A stretch of 64,000 nucleotides of DNA from Flavobacterium gilvum. GTDB lineage: Bacteria > Bacteroidota > Bacteroidia > Flavobacteriales > Flavobacteriaceae. Below are positions 16,761-26,296 of the stretch, piece by piece. The notes under the pieces are model-generated. The model saw only the letters and a list, made by a program, of their open reading frames with translations. It had not been told where the DNA came from and did no database searches. The first letter of the stretch is position 1. The number at the start of each line of letters is the position of its first letter. Both the position numbers and the translations under genes were made by a program. The stretch spans positions 3,410,001 to 3,474,000 of the forward strand of contig NZ_CP017479.1 of NCBI RefSeq assembly GCF_001761465.1, written 5' to 3'.

Positions 16761-16898
16761 TTATATAAATTTCAAAATCAAATAAATATCATCCAAATCT
16801 TCTTGTCTAATACCCAAATATTTTTTTGTGATTGCAAGTGAAGAATGATTAAATAATTTACTTAGGTACAACATACGGAATATTCTTGACACAAACCA
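16761..16898 (-). pseudogene. tyrosine recombinase/integrase, C-terminal remnant
   Basis: A 45-codon open fragment with the typical integrase end: LFNHSS, then an ITKKYLGI segment containing the catalytic tyrosine, then a QEDLDDIYLIL helix and stop. The expected HxLRH region upstream is not recognisable, so the rest of the gene has been lost or has decayed. It shows that a tyrosine-recombinase element once sat here too. Confidence 0.7.
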
Positions 16899-17026
16899 TG
16901 ACATTTGTCATATTTTGGAGATTAGTTGTTAATATTTCGATGTTTGTAAATCATTGGGGATATTTCCTAAGAATAAAGTAAATTTGTTGAGTAGTTTTTA
17001 ATGAGAGCTAAGACATTAAAAACAAA

Positions 17027-17052
17027 AAACCGAATCCTGCAAGATTCGGTTT
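17027..17052. terminator. intrinsic-terminator-like hairpin
   Basis: A perfect 10-bp stem AAACCGAATC / GATTCGGTTT with a 6-nt loop, with an A-run on the left side (T-run on the minus strand). It is correctly placed to end minus-strand transcription arriving from the right. Confidence 0.65.
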
Positions 17053-17222
17053 AGAATGCCAGAACGTTCTTAGAGTACTAACATTAATATAACTTTCAGG
17101 TGTATGAAAATTCTATTTATTATTTGGTGCATATGTGATTCGCCTCACTTAGCACCAATATTAAAACAGATTAGGAAACTAATCACAGAGATTAGAACCA
17201 AACGCTAATCTTTAAATCTAAC

Positions 17223-17260
17223 ACCCACTTGAACCAATTGCTGGTGATGGTGGGTTTTTT
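17223..17260 (+). terminator. hairpin with T-run in the gene-free stretch before the resolvase
   Basis: ACCCAC / GTGGGT stem with an inner ACCA/TGGT stem, followed by six T. No protein gene precedes it on the plus strand between 16899 and here, so bases about 17053-17260 might encode a small RNA; no promoter could be confirmed. Confidence 0.45.
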
Positions 17261-17506
17261 GCATTTCAAATATAGTACAAATCTAGTACAAATTTAGTCA
17301 AAAAAACTATTTTAATTATTTTTTTTGATTTATTTAATTAAGGATTTCCGTATTTCTATTATTTTGTCTTAATTAAAAAGAATTGAATTTTCCTTCAAAA
17401 ACATAGTCAATCCACGTAAAAAAGTTGAAATCTGGAAAATCCTCCTTTTTCCTATATTCTTTGATTTTTCACCTGCAGGTTCACCTTGTCAACCCATCCA
17501 GATAAA

Positions 17507-17543
17507 AAAGTGTATGTATTTAGAGTGTGTTTAAATATACACT
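17507..17543. promoter_or_regulatory. candidate res site of the downstream resolvase
   Basis: AAGTGTAT and its exact inverse ATACACTT are 21 bases apart, about 120 bases before the resolvase gene, with a further AGTGTG motif inside and an AGAGTGTA copy at about 17592. Resolvases usually bind such sites next to their own gene. Confidence 0.35.
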
Positions 17544-17659
17544 TGTAAGTCAATTAATCTATTGGAAAATTTAACATACTACGTATACAAATAGAGTGTA
17601 CTTTATTTGCATACAATAATTATATGTTGCACATTTGCATTATCAAAATAAATCAAGAA

Positions 17660-18259
17660 ATGAAAGCAAGATACATACGTGTTTCATCATCAACACAAAA
17701 TACCATAAGACAAACAATTAAACAACATCAAGATGAACTTGTATTCATTGATGTAATTAGTGGTGCTATACCATTTGATAATAGACCACAAGCAATTGAA
17801 TTAATAAAAGCAATTGAAGCTGGAACAATCACCTATTTATCAGTTGAAGCAATAGACCGTGTGGGGCGCAATGCGTTTGATATACAAAGTACAATCAATT
17901 GGTTAAACTCGATGGATGTTACACTAAAGGTTGACAACTTAGGTATTGAATCATTCGTTGATGGCAAGCAAAATTCAATCTTTAAAATGATTACTGATGT
18001 ATTAGCCAATCTTTCACAAATGGAAAGGGAAGCTTCAAAAGAAAGGCAAGCACAAGGTATTGCAATTGCTGTTGCACAGGGAAAATACAAAGGGCGTGTT
18101 AAAGGTTCTGGTGCAAGTGATGATGAAGTGTTGACCAAATATAAGGGTGTTGTTAAAGCGATACGACAGCACCCTGATTTGAGTTTAAGAAAAATAGCAA
18201 GTATTGCTAATGTTAGCCTTGGTACTATTCAAAAGGTAAAAGGAAAAATGGGCAAATAA
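17660..18259 (+). CDS. serine recombinase of the resolvase/invertase family
   Basis: A 199-residue small serine recombinase. Catalytic serine region KARYIRVSSST at the N-terminus, DRVGRN motif near residue 70, long dimer helix with LANLSQMEREASKERQAQGI, and a C-terminal helix-turn-helix (LSLRKIASIANVSLGTIQKVK) for DNA binding. The frame is open 12 codons earlier, but starting at the ATG at 17660 places the first strand at the N-terminus. A possible res site lies upstream. It may resolve cointegrates or invert DNA in the island. The degenerate copy at 12064 has the same architecture. Confidence 0.9.
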   Translation: MKARYIRVSSSTQNTIRQTIKQHQDELVFIDVISGAIPFDNRPQAIELIKAIEAGTITYLSVEAIDRVGRNAFDIQSTINWLNSMDVTLKVDNLGIESFVDGKQNSIFKMITDVLANLSQMEREASKERQAQGIAIAVAQGKYKGRVKGSGASDDEVLTKYKGVVKAIRQHPDLSLRKIASIANVSLGTIQKVKGKMGK

Positions 18260-18399
18260 GTGTTAACATAAAATGTAAAGGCTGTTAATAATAATGCAAT
18301 AATCAAAGAGATACTTTTATATCATTTATTAGAATCAATAATTTATTAGGAGAAACATCTTTTTCGTAAATTTCGACTTTTGTCAAATTGAGTCCTTTT

Positions 18400-18433
18400 T
18401 GATTAAAGTAAAGGTTATTTTTGGTTACATTTG
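18400..18433 (+). promoter_or_regulatory. promoter of the TPR-peptidase/MazG/helicase operon
   Basis: TACATTTG (18426-18433) matches the Bacteroidota -7 consensus exactly, and a TTG (18400-18402) at the end of a T-run lies 23 bases before it. The start codon is 50 bases downstream. No other promoter-like box was seen inside the operon. Confidence 0.5.
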
Positions 18434-18483
18434 TTACTTGTAGAAAATACAATAATGAGCTTTAAAGGTTAAAATAATTGATA

Positions 18484-20448
18484 ATGAGAATAATCCATAG
18501 AATTGACGATTTTTTAAATACCATATTTCCAGAAATTCAACATAACAACAATATTATTAATGTTTTAGAGAAGTTTTATTCCTATGGAACGATTAAACCA
18601 AAAGTCGTTATTGATAATGAATTTGTTATTATTGACATAGATATAATTTTAATTACTACTCAGGAAAACGATTTTAGAAAAGTTATATCTTATTGTGAGA
18701 ATGGAAATTTTGTTGAAGCAAAACCATTATTACAAAATTTGATTGAGCAAAACCCATCCAATTCCGAATATCATAGAATTCTTGGTCAAATTTATTCAGA
18801 TGAAGGTGACCAAGATGAAGCAATTAATTTTCTTATCGATTCTTTAAGATGGGATTCTAAAAATGCCTATGCTTTAGTAATGATGGGAAATATATTTGCA
18901 AAATACAAGAACGATATTGATACTGCATTAAAATACTATGACCAAGCATTAATTGTAAAACCCGATGATAATATTACCTTAAATAATATCGGAGCAAATT
19001 TACTACAGCTAAATAAATTTGAAAAGGCAAAAAAATATTTCCAAAAGGCTTTGGGTATAAATGATAAGTATCCAAATACTTATTATGCTCTAGCATTGAT
19101 TTCAAATGAAGAAGGTGATTTAAATTCCTCTTTCAATTATTTTATTCAAACGGCTAAGTATTCAAAGAAAAATGATTTTTTTTATAAAAAAGGAATAGAG
19201 GAAGCTCTCCTAATTTCAAACAAAATTTTTGAAGAAAATAATGACAAAAATATTTTCAGAAATTATCGTGTATTCCTTGAGCAAAAAGGAGGTATTGAAA
19301 TTGAAATTGAAAAAGATGAATCAATTTCAACTCCAGCTAAAATTGAATTTGCCGAAAATTATAACAGGGATAAACACATAATAAAGTTTAAAGAATCCGT
19401 TCCTGCTTATGACCATTTAATAATGCATGAATTAGTTCATTTAGATTTTGTTTTAGATGCAAAGAAAGAAGAGAAAAATCTATTATACACCACAACATTA
19501 CAACATAAAAATATTTTTTTAAAAAGCATAGAACCTTCTCTTAAAAAATTAAAGCAAAGAGGGATTTCTGACCAAGGTATTAATACTTATGGGTCAAGTC
19601 TTTTTGATGGAGTTAACTCTCAAATATTTAATGCACCAATTGACCTTTTTATTGAGAACTATTTATTTAATGAATATCTAGATTTAAGACCTTTTCAATT
19701 TGTTTCGTTATTAAATCTTGTGCAAAATGGATTAAAAGCTGTTATAGATAAACAAGTCCTAGAATTGACACCCAAGGAAGTGGTATCGAAAACTAAAATA
19801 TACAATTTAGTTGGTGCTTTTCAATTAAGAGATTTATATGCTATAGATTTTATTAGCGAATATAATGCAAGTAAATTAGAGTTAGATATTGCAAATAAAT
19901 TTTACAATGAATACCTTGAGTATAGGGATGATAAAAAACCTGCGGAAGAGTATGAATTAGTTCAGCACTGGGCTGAAGATTTAAAACTAAACGAATACTT
20001 TGAACTTATTGGTGAAGACCAATATAGAAAAAGGAGCAATGTTGATGATTTTATTGATTCATTAGAAAAAGACCCTTTTGGGCAGGATGAAAAAGACCCT
20101 GTCAAAGACCTGAAAATGAAAACTTTTCTGGAAAATCAAGAAGAAATTGGACTTAATATGGCTGTTGTTATGTTTATGGTCGGTGCTTTTGAGTTTTTTG
20201 AAGGTAAATCTAATGAAGAAATTAAAAAAATTGCTTTCGAAATAGCTATGCAAGGTACACAAGGATATGACCCTAATATAAAGGATTATAAATTAAGTTC
20301 TATAGCTAATAAATCGTTTTCAGGCTATCAGATATTGGCATATTACTATGTTAGTTGGGCTATTGCAATTCCAGAAATGTTATCCCAGTTACAACTTCCA
20401 TTTGACAAAGAGTATAAATTAGCATCGACCATGTATAATACTAAGTAA
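18484..20448 (+). CDS. TPR protein with HExxH zincin-like metallopeptidase domain
   Basis: A 654-residue soluble protein. Residues about 60-240 form TPR repeats (for example AKPLLQNLIEQNPSNSEYHR, DEAINFLIDSLRWDSKNAYA, ALKYYDQALIVKPDD, AKKYFQKALGI), a platform for binding partner proteins. Then comes a metallopeptidase-like region with HELVH (His315, Glu316, His319), and Glu391 in FIENYLF could be the third zinc ligand. The remaining 250 residues are helical without recognised motifs. First gene of a strict three-gene operon: the next gene starts one base after its stop. TPR plus zincin architecture recalls stress- or phage-responsive proteases (ImmA/IrrE-like logic), but the family is not one I can name. 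The ATG at 18484 is preferred to the TTG at 18478. Confidence 0.65.
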   Translation: MRIIHRIDDFLNTIFPEIQHNNNIINVLEKFYSYGTIKPKVVIDNEFVIIDIDIILITTQENDFRKVISYCENGNFVEAKPLLQNLIEQNPSNSEYHRILGQIYSDEGDQDEAINFLIDSLRWDSKNAYALVMMGNIFAKYKNDIDTALKYYDQALIVKPDDNITLNNIGANLLQLNKFEKAKKYFQKALGINDKYPNTYYALALISNEEGDLNSSFNYFIQTAKYSKKNDFFYKKGIEEALLISNKIFEENNDKNIFRNYRVFLEQKGGIEIEIEKDESISTPAKIEFAENYNRDKHIIKFKESVPAYDHLIMHELVHLDFVLDAKKEEKNLLYTTTLQHKNIFLKSIEPSLKKLKQRGISDQGINTYGSSLFDGVNSQIFNAPIDLFIENYLFNEYLDLRPFQFVSLLNLVQNGLKAVIDKQVLELTPKEVVSKTKIYNLVGAFQLRDLYAIDFISEYNASKLELDIANKFYNEYLEYRDDKKPAEEYELVQHWAEDLKLNEYFELIGEDQYRKRSNVDDFIDSLEKDPFGQDEKDPVKDLKMKTFLENQEEIGLNMAVVMFMVGAFEFFEGKSNEEIKKIAFEIAMQGTQGYDPNIKDYKLSSIANKSFSGYQILAYYYVSWAIAIPEMLSQLQLPFDKEYKLASTMYNTK

Positions 20449-20449
20449 T

Positions 20450-20779
20450 ATGAGTGATTTTAAAGAAATAATCGATTCCTTAAAAAAGTTTAGAGATGAA
20501 AGAGATTGGGAACAATTTCATAATCCAAAAGATTTATCATTAGCAATTTCTATTGAAGCCTCTGAATTACTTGAGTTATTTTTATGGAAAAAAGCAGAAG
20601 ACGCAAATATTGAAAAAATCAAAGACGAATTAGCAGATGTTTTTTCATTTGCATTTCTATTAGCTGATAAATATAATTTGGATATTAAGGATATTGTACT
20701 AAATAAAATTAATCAAAATGCTCTCAAATATCCTGTAGCCAAATCAAAAGGGACAGCCAAAAAATACAATGAATTATGA
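20450..20779 (+). CDS. MazG-like nucleotide pyrophosphohydrolase
   Basis: A 109-residue all-alpha NTP-PPase of the MazG/dCTPase-like superfamily. The metal-binding residues are all there: Glu36 and Glu39 in IEASELLELF, Glu60 and Asp63 in KDELADVFSFAF. Tryptophan and FHNPKDLSLAIS segments before them match the short RS21-C6-like members. It hydrolyses an (d)NTP or modified nucleotide to the monophosphate and pyrophosphate. It starts one base after the TPR-peptidase gene and overlaps the helicase gene by four bases (ATGA), so the three products are almost certainly made together. In this setting it may deplete or cleanse a nucleotide signal. Confidence 0.88.
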   Translation: MSDFKEIIDSLKKFRDERDWEQFHNPKDLSLAISIEASELLELFLWKKAEDANIEKIKDELADVFSFAFLLADKYNLDIKDIVLNKINQNALKYPVAKSKGTAKKYNEL

Positions 20780-22674
20780 TTGTTTATCAGAACTCAAAAA
20801 AATCATTTATTGAAGATGTAATTTCAAATAATATAGAAAATGTAATTCATGATTTTTTTCAACAAAAACTTGGTCAAAAAACTACAAGTGGTGAAATCAG
20901 TTCATGGAAAAATTCCATGCAATATATGAATAATGTTTTAAATGATGCAGAAATACCAAATGATGCAGGTGTGATAATAGAGTATCAAATACCTCAAACT
21001 TCAAAAAGAATAGATTTTATTTTAACAGGACAAGATGAATATGAAAAAACCTATGCTATTCTTATTGAGTTAAAACAATGGTCTGAGGCTGAAATAACGG
21101 ACAAAGAGGCTATAGTTACTACTTTTGTGGGTAAAAGATATCGTGAGGCCACTCATCCATCATACCAAGTATGGTCATATGCTTCTTTATTGGAAGGTTT
21201 TAATGAAGCTGTATATACTTCAGATATAATCCTAAAACCATGTGCATATCTTCATAATTATACATCTGATAATAAAATCGACAATATAATTTATAAAGAA
21301 TACATAGATAAAGCCCCTTTGTTTTTTAAAAACGATACTTATAAGTTGAGGGATTTTATTAAGCAGTTTGTTAAATTTGGTGACAAGAAAAACATTATGT
21401 TTGAAATTGATGGTGGTAGAATACGACCATCGAAGAATTTAGCTGATAATCTATCCTCAATGCTCAAAGGTAATAATGAATTTCTAATGATTGACGACCA
21501 AAAAGTTGTTTATGAAAATGCGTTAGCATTGGCAAAAAAAGCTACTTTTAATAATAAACAGGTACTGATTGTTCAAGGAGGTCCTGGAACTGGGAAATCA
21601 GTTGTTGCAATAAACTTGCTTGTAAAATTAACTAGTCAGAAGCTTTTAGCTCAGTATGTTACTAAAAACGCAGCTCCTAGAGCTGTATATGAGACTAAAT
21701 TAAAAGGTTCTTTTAGAAAGTCTGAAATAACTAATTTCTTTACAAGTTCGGGTTCTTTTATTAATACTATGCCCAATATTTTTGATGCTTTAATTGTTGA
21801 TGAAGCACATAGATTAAATGCTAAATCTGGAATGTTTAAGAATCTTGGCGAAAACCAAATTAAAGAGATAATTCATTCGTCTAAATTTTCTATTTTCTTT
21901 ATTGATGAAAACCAAAAAGTAGCCATTCACGATATTGGAGAAATAGATGAAATAATAAAACTAGCAAAAGAACAAAATGCAGAAGTAACAAAATTGGAAC
22001 TTAATTCTCAATTTAGATGTAATGGTTCTGATGGATATTTAGCTTGGCTAGATTATATTTTACAAATTAGAGAAACTGCAAATACTTCACTTGATAGTGA
22101 AGAATATGATTTTAAAGTTTTTGATAATCCTTCAGAATTAAGAGATTCAATTTTTGAAAAAAATCTTATCAATAATAAAGCTAGATTAGTTGCAGGTTAT
22201 TGTTGGCCATGGTTAAGTAAAAAGGATTTTAATGCTAAAGATATTATTTTTCCTGAGTTTGATTTTGCAATGAAATGGAATCTAACGGAAGATGGAATGA
22301 AATGGGTTATTCAACCCGAATCGGTTAACGAAATAGGTTGTATACACACATGTCAAGGATTGGAAGTTGATTATATCGGAATTATAGTAGGTGAAGATTT
22401 AACAGTTAGAAATGGGATTGTTATGGTTGACCCTTCAAAAAGAGATTCTAATGACAGTACAATTCGAGGTTATAAATCTATGATGAAATCGAATCAGGAA
22501 TACACGAAAGAATTAATGAGAAATATTATAAAGAATACATATAGGACTTTAATGACTCGTGGAATGAAAGGCTGTTATATTTATTGTGTTGATAAAGAAA
22601 CGAATCAATATTTTAAGGACTTAATAAAATCTAATACTTTAATCGATTTGGTAAATGTTAATAGAGCATTCTAA
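20776..22674 (+). CDS. PD-(D/E)xK nuclease fused to DUF2075-type helicase
   Basis: A 632-residue two-part protein. The N-terminal half carries a PD-(D/E)xK nuclease pattern: Asp80 in RIDFIL, Glu98-x-Lys100 in LIELKQW, and a Gln/Ser-rich helix (PSYQVWSYASLLEG). The C-terminal half is a DUF2075 (Schlafen-group-3-like) superfamily-1 ATPase: Walker A GGPGTGKS at residues 268-275, Walker B VDEAH at 341-345, a QFRC motif near 413 and a late GCIHTCQGLEVDYIG segment typical of SF1 motifs V/VI. It probably unwinds or translocates on nucleic acid and cuts it. Its start overlaps the MazG gene by four bases. Fusion to a nuclease plus MazG and TPR-protease partners suggests host defence. Confidence 0.85.
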   Translation: MIVYQNSKKSFIEDVISNNIENVIHDFFQQKLGQKTTSGEISSWKNSMQYMNNVLNDAEIPNDAGVIIEYQIPQTSKRIDFILTGQDEYEKTYAILIELKQWSEAEITDKEAIVTTFVGKRYREATHPSYQVWSYASLLEGFNEAVYTSDIILKPCAYLHNYTSDNKIDNIIYKEYIDKAPLFFKNDTYKLRDFIKQFVKFGDKKNIMFEIDGGRIRPSKNLADNLSSMLKGNNEFLMIDDQKVVYENALALAKKATFNNKQVLIVQGGPGTGKSVVAINLLVKLTSQKLLAQYVTKNAAPRAVYETKLKGSFRKSEITNFFTSSGSFINTMPNIFDALIVDEAHRLNAKSGMFKNLGENQIKEIIHSSKFSIFFIDENQKVAIHDIGEIDEIIKLAKEQNAEVTKLELNSQFRCNGSDGYLAWLDYILQIRETANTSLDSEEYDFKVFDNPSELRDSIFEKNLINNKARLVAGYCWPWLSKKDFNAKDIIFPEFDFAMKWNLTEDGMKWVIQPESVNEIGCIHTCQGLEVDYIGIIVGEDLTVRNGIVMVDPSKRDSNDSTIRGYKSMMKSNQEYTKELMRNIIKNTYRTLMTRGMKGCYIYCVDKETNQYFKDLIKSNTLIDLVNVNRAF

Positions 22675-23812
22675 TTTTTTTGATGAGTCTATTAAATTTC
22701 TATTTATTTTGAGCCTCACTAAAAATTGTGTAATTTAATTAATAGTTACTGAATTATTCATGTTCAATAAGTAATAAGTAAGTATATTAATTGTATACGG
22801 TTTAATCTATGCAGATTAGTGGATTTTGATTTTTTTTAAAGGTCTCAAAGCTTCTTTTTTAATTCATTTAATCTTATACAAAAAGGTAAATCTTAAATTA
22901 TAACACTTCTACAAATATCCCATGTATTTTCCCATATTTCCAAACAATTACTTGTATTTCATGGGCTGACATGTTTTTTGCATCAAAAATTAACTTAAAT
23001 TTGCTCTATCAAATAAGACTTGCTTATATACTATGAGTGGTGAATTTGAATCTCTTCAGCGATTGCGTGCTAAATTTTAAGTGAGCAATCATATAAACCC
23101 CTGCTTTCAAGCTTTAAATCATGTTTGGAATCAAAATGGATACGTGCTAGTGTATCTGTATTAAGTACCTTTTTATCACTTATTATCGCTAATATTTAAC
23201 CTGAAAATTTGAAAAAAATATTTTTTTTGAAATGGCATAGTCTTCTATTTAAAGTCAAAAATTTGAGCTGGAAAAATCCAAAAAAATTTTTTTTTAAATC
23301 CCATCTGAAAATTTGATTTCAAAAATTATCTGGGAATTTTCGGAGACAATAATCTTTATCATATAGAGGGACATAAGGAAGGACGTATGAAAGAGGGGGT
23401 ACTGTATGGCAGGGAGAGGACTATAATTAATAATGACCAATTAATTTGGTTTTTAATTTTAATCCACTATACCCTTTCAGTTAACTTTTTATCCCACCTC
23501 AACTTAAAACTTCCTAATTCTAAACTCATAGTTTCTTTGTAAATTTCTAATTTAGAACAAATCTAATATGATATTTAACTTTTTCACACTTGACTATTTG
23601 GAAAATATTGAGTATCTTTTATAAAGAAAAAAAATACTCTATAAAAATGTGTTTTTTTTAATTTATCGCAGTATTTATAATATGAGATTCCATTAACTCA
23701 TTTAAAATGTATGGACTGGTTGCTGGTAGTCGCTCTACCAGCTTCTCTCACCAGTAAATTGAGAGCATCATAATGAGAGAATAAATATTAACTTAAATGT
23801 TAAACCCTTATT
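22675..23812. other. gene-free AT-rich stretch between operon and IS21-type element
   Basis: No credible coding region was found on either strand. It contains long A/T runs, a CTCACTAAAAATTGTGTAA stretch near 22716 that could be a worn insertion-sequence end, and an 8-bp hairpin GCTGGTAG/CTACCAGC at about 23721-23741. It is probably scar DNA from lost elements. Confidence 0.4.
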
Positions 23813-23994
23813 ACTGGAAAAAACGGTCAAATTGACCACCTCTTTCCAGTATAAATTGACCACCAGTTCCAGAGCAAACTGACCACCCCATTCCAGTTCA
23901 AATTGACCACCTAATTTTGGGGTAAATTAATTATTAAAAACTACAGACTTTTTCATGTCGTTAGAACCATACATTCGCAAAAAAAAAGCGGATT

Positions 23995-25542
23995 ATGGCA
24001 AACAAAATAACAGACATGAGTAAAATTAGAAAAGTAATTAAATTCTATTGTGATGGAAAAAGTAAGTTATTTATAAGTAGCTACTTATCCCTTTCTAGGA
24101 ATACGGTAAAGAAGTATATTTCTTTATTTGAAGTTCTCGGATTAAACTTTGAATTTATTGATAAAAAAACAGATGCTGAACTAGAACTTTTGTTTTCACA
24201 GACTACTGTGGAATCAATTAGTCCCAAATTACAAACACTCCATAATTATTTTCCTAAAATGGAGCGTGAGCTAAAAAAAGTTGGCGTTACCATACAACAT
24301 ATGTGGGAACAATATGCTGCCATAAACCCTGATGGTTACAGGAGTTCTCAATTTGCTCATTATTACAAAGTATGGAGTAAACAAGTCAATCCAGTGATGC
24401 ATATGAATCATAAATCCGGTGATAAAATGTATGTTGATTATGCTGGAAAAACACTATCCATTATTGATAGCGACACTGGAGAAATCAAAGAAGTACAATT
24501 CTTTGTGGCTATATTAGGGGCTAGTCAATACACCTATGCTGAAGCTTCTATGAGCCAGCAAAAGGAAGATTTTGTTACTTCTGTAGAAAATGCCATGCGC
24601 TTTTTTGAAGGCACTCCTGCAGCAATTGTTCCAGATAATTTAAAATCTGCAGTAATAAAAAGCAGTCGTTTTGAGCCAACAATTAATGAAACTTTAGCCG
24701 ACTTAGCGGAACATTACGAAACTACAATCTTGCCAACTAGAGCTTATAAACCTAGAGATAAGTCATTAGTTGAAGGGGCTGTAAAGATATTATACAGAAG
24801 AATTTATGTAACACTAAAAGAAACCAAATTCTTTTCTCTAGAAGAATTAAACCAACAGATATGGGATTTATTAGACATTCATAATAATCGAAAACTAACA
24901 GGTCGTCCTTACTCACGAAAAGAATTGTTTGTAGAAGATGAGAAACAAAAACTGCGTCCACTACCACAAGAACGCTTTGAAATCAAATATCAATCCTTTG
25001 CAACGGTAATGCAAAATGGTCATGTCCAATTAAGTCAAGACAAAAATTATTACAGCGTTCCGTATCAATATGTAAAGAAAAAAACGAAACTCTTGTACAC
25101 AAGATCAACCGTAGAGATCTATTATAAATACAATCGAATAGCGGTTCATCAGCGAAATTACAAACCTTATGTCTATACCACAACTCCAGAACATTTAGCC
25201 AGTTCACATCAGTTTGTAGCTCAGTGGAGTGCTGCTCGATTCATTGATTGGGCAGGTAGTATTGATGAGTCAGTAGGAGAATATATTATGCAGATAATCG
25301 AAAGCAGAAACCATCCTGAACAGGCTTATAAAAGTTGTTTAGGAATACTAAACTTTGAAAAAAAGGTTGGTAAGCAGCGATTAATAAATGCCTGTAAACG
25401 AGCGCTTGACTTTAGAATTTACAATTTTAAGACCATCCAAAATATTTTAGAAAACAACTTAGATCGTATTGATTTAGAACAGGAACCTGAGCATGAACTT
25501 CCGAACCACGGAAACATAAGAGGCAAACAGTATTATAATTAA
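23995..25542 (+). CDS. istA: IS21-family transposase IstA
   Basis: A 515-residue DDE transposase. The N-terminal helix-turn-helix (SKLFISSYLSLSRNTVKKYI, about 20-42) binds the terminal repeats. The integrase-fold catalytic residues are Asp148 (VDYAGK), Asp214 (VPDNLKS) and Glu260 (SLVEGAVK), with the expected order and spacing. The C-terminal beta domain (YYSVPYQYVKKK) is present. Length is usual for the family. istB begins 16 bases after its stop, the standard two-gene order. The product inserts the element together with the IstB ATPase. Confidence 0.95.
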   Translation: MANKITDMSKIRKVIKFYCDGKSKLFISSYLSLSRNTVKKYISLFEVLGLNFEFIDKKTDAELELLFSQTTVESISPKLQTLHNYFPKMERELKKVGVTIQHMWEQYAAINPDGYRSSQFAHYYKVWSKQVNPVMHMNHKSGDKMYVDYAGKTLSIIDSDTGEIKEVQFFVAILGASQYTYAEASMSQQKEDFVTSVENAMRFFEGTPAAIVPDNLKSAVIKSSRFEPTINETLADLAEHYETTILPTRAYKPRDKSLVEGAVKILYRRIYVTLKETKFFSLEELNQQIWDLLDIHNNRKLTGRPYSRKELFVEDEKQKLRPLPQERFEIKYQSFATVMQNGHVQLSQDKNYYSVPYQYVKKKTKLLYTRSTVEIYYKYNRIAVHQRNYKPYVYTTTPEHLASSHQFVAQWSAARFIDWAGSIDESVGEYIMQIIESRNHPEQAYKSCLGILNFEKKVGKQRLINACKRALDFRIYNFKTIQNILENNLDRIDLEQEPEHELPNHGNIRGKQYYN

Positions 25543-25558
25543 ATTAAATCTTAAAAAC

Positions 25559-26296
25559 ATGAATGAATCCACAGTAACAAAAATGAGACAAATGAAACTT
25601 TACGGAATGTTTAATGCTTTTAAAACAGCGATTGAAAGCGGAAGAACAGACCACTACACACTCGATCAATTTGTATCGATGATTATTGATGCTGAATGGG
25701 ACGAAAGGCACAATCGTCGTATAGAACGCAGTATAAAGAATGCTAAATTCCATTACAAATCAAATATTGAAAATGTCAATTTTGATGTATCCCGCAATCT
25801 TGACCGGAATACAGTTCTTCGTCTGGCAGAATGCGAATTTGTTGAAAAAAATGAAAACATCTTAATCACAGGAAGTACAGGTGTAGGCAAAAGTTATTTA
25901 GGTACCGCATTGGGTTACCAAGCCTGTATTCATGGCTATAAAGTAAGCTATTTTAATACTTCGAAGCTGTTTGCTAAATTAAAAATGGCCAAAGCAGATG
26001 GTTCTTACCTAAGAGAACTTGCCAAAATTGAAAGGCAAGACGTTATCATACTTGACGATTTTGGACTCCAGGCATTAGATAGTCAAAACCGAATTACACT
26101 TTTGGAGATTATTGAAGACAGGCATAATAACGGTTCTATAATTGTTACATCGCAAATTCCTGTACAAGGTTGGTATGATATAATTGGCGAAAAAACTATA
26201 GCTGACGCAATTTTGGATAGACTTATACATCAAGCCCACAGACTCGAATTGCATGGGGAATCTATGAGAAAGAAAAGAGGAATAAACAAGGAATAA
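25559..26296 (+). CDS. istB: IS21-family helper ATPase IstB
   Basis: A 245-residue AAA+ ATPase related to DnaC. Walker A GSTGVGKS is at residues 105-112, Walker B VIILDDFG near 164, and the family's sensor segment ILDRLIHQAHRLEL is at the end. It assembles on target DNA and stimulates IstA. It is directly downstream of istA and ends about 60 bases before the right-end repeats, with no sign of truncation. Confidence 0.95.
   Translation: MNESTVTKMRQMKLYGMFNAFKTAIESGRTDHYTLDQFVSMIIDAEWDERHNRRIERSIKNAKFHYKSNIENVNFDVSRNLDRNTVLRLAECEFVEKNENILITGSTGVGKSYLGTALGYQACIHGYKVSYFNTSKLFAKLKMAKADGSYLRELAKIERQDVIILDDFGLQALDSQNRITLLEIIEDRHNNGSIIVTSQIPVQGWYDIIGEKTIADAILDRLIHQAHRLELHGESMRKKRGINKE

Noticed and set aside
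18838..18856. GATGGGATTCTA inside the TPR gene as a fourth copy of repeat A/B
   Set aside because: Only 10-11 bases match and it is inside conserved coding sequence; chance.
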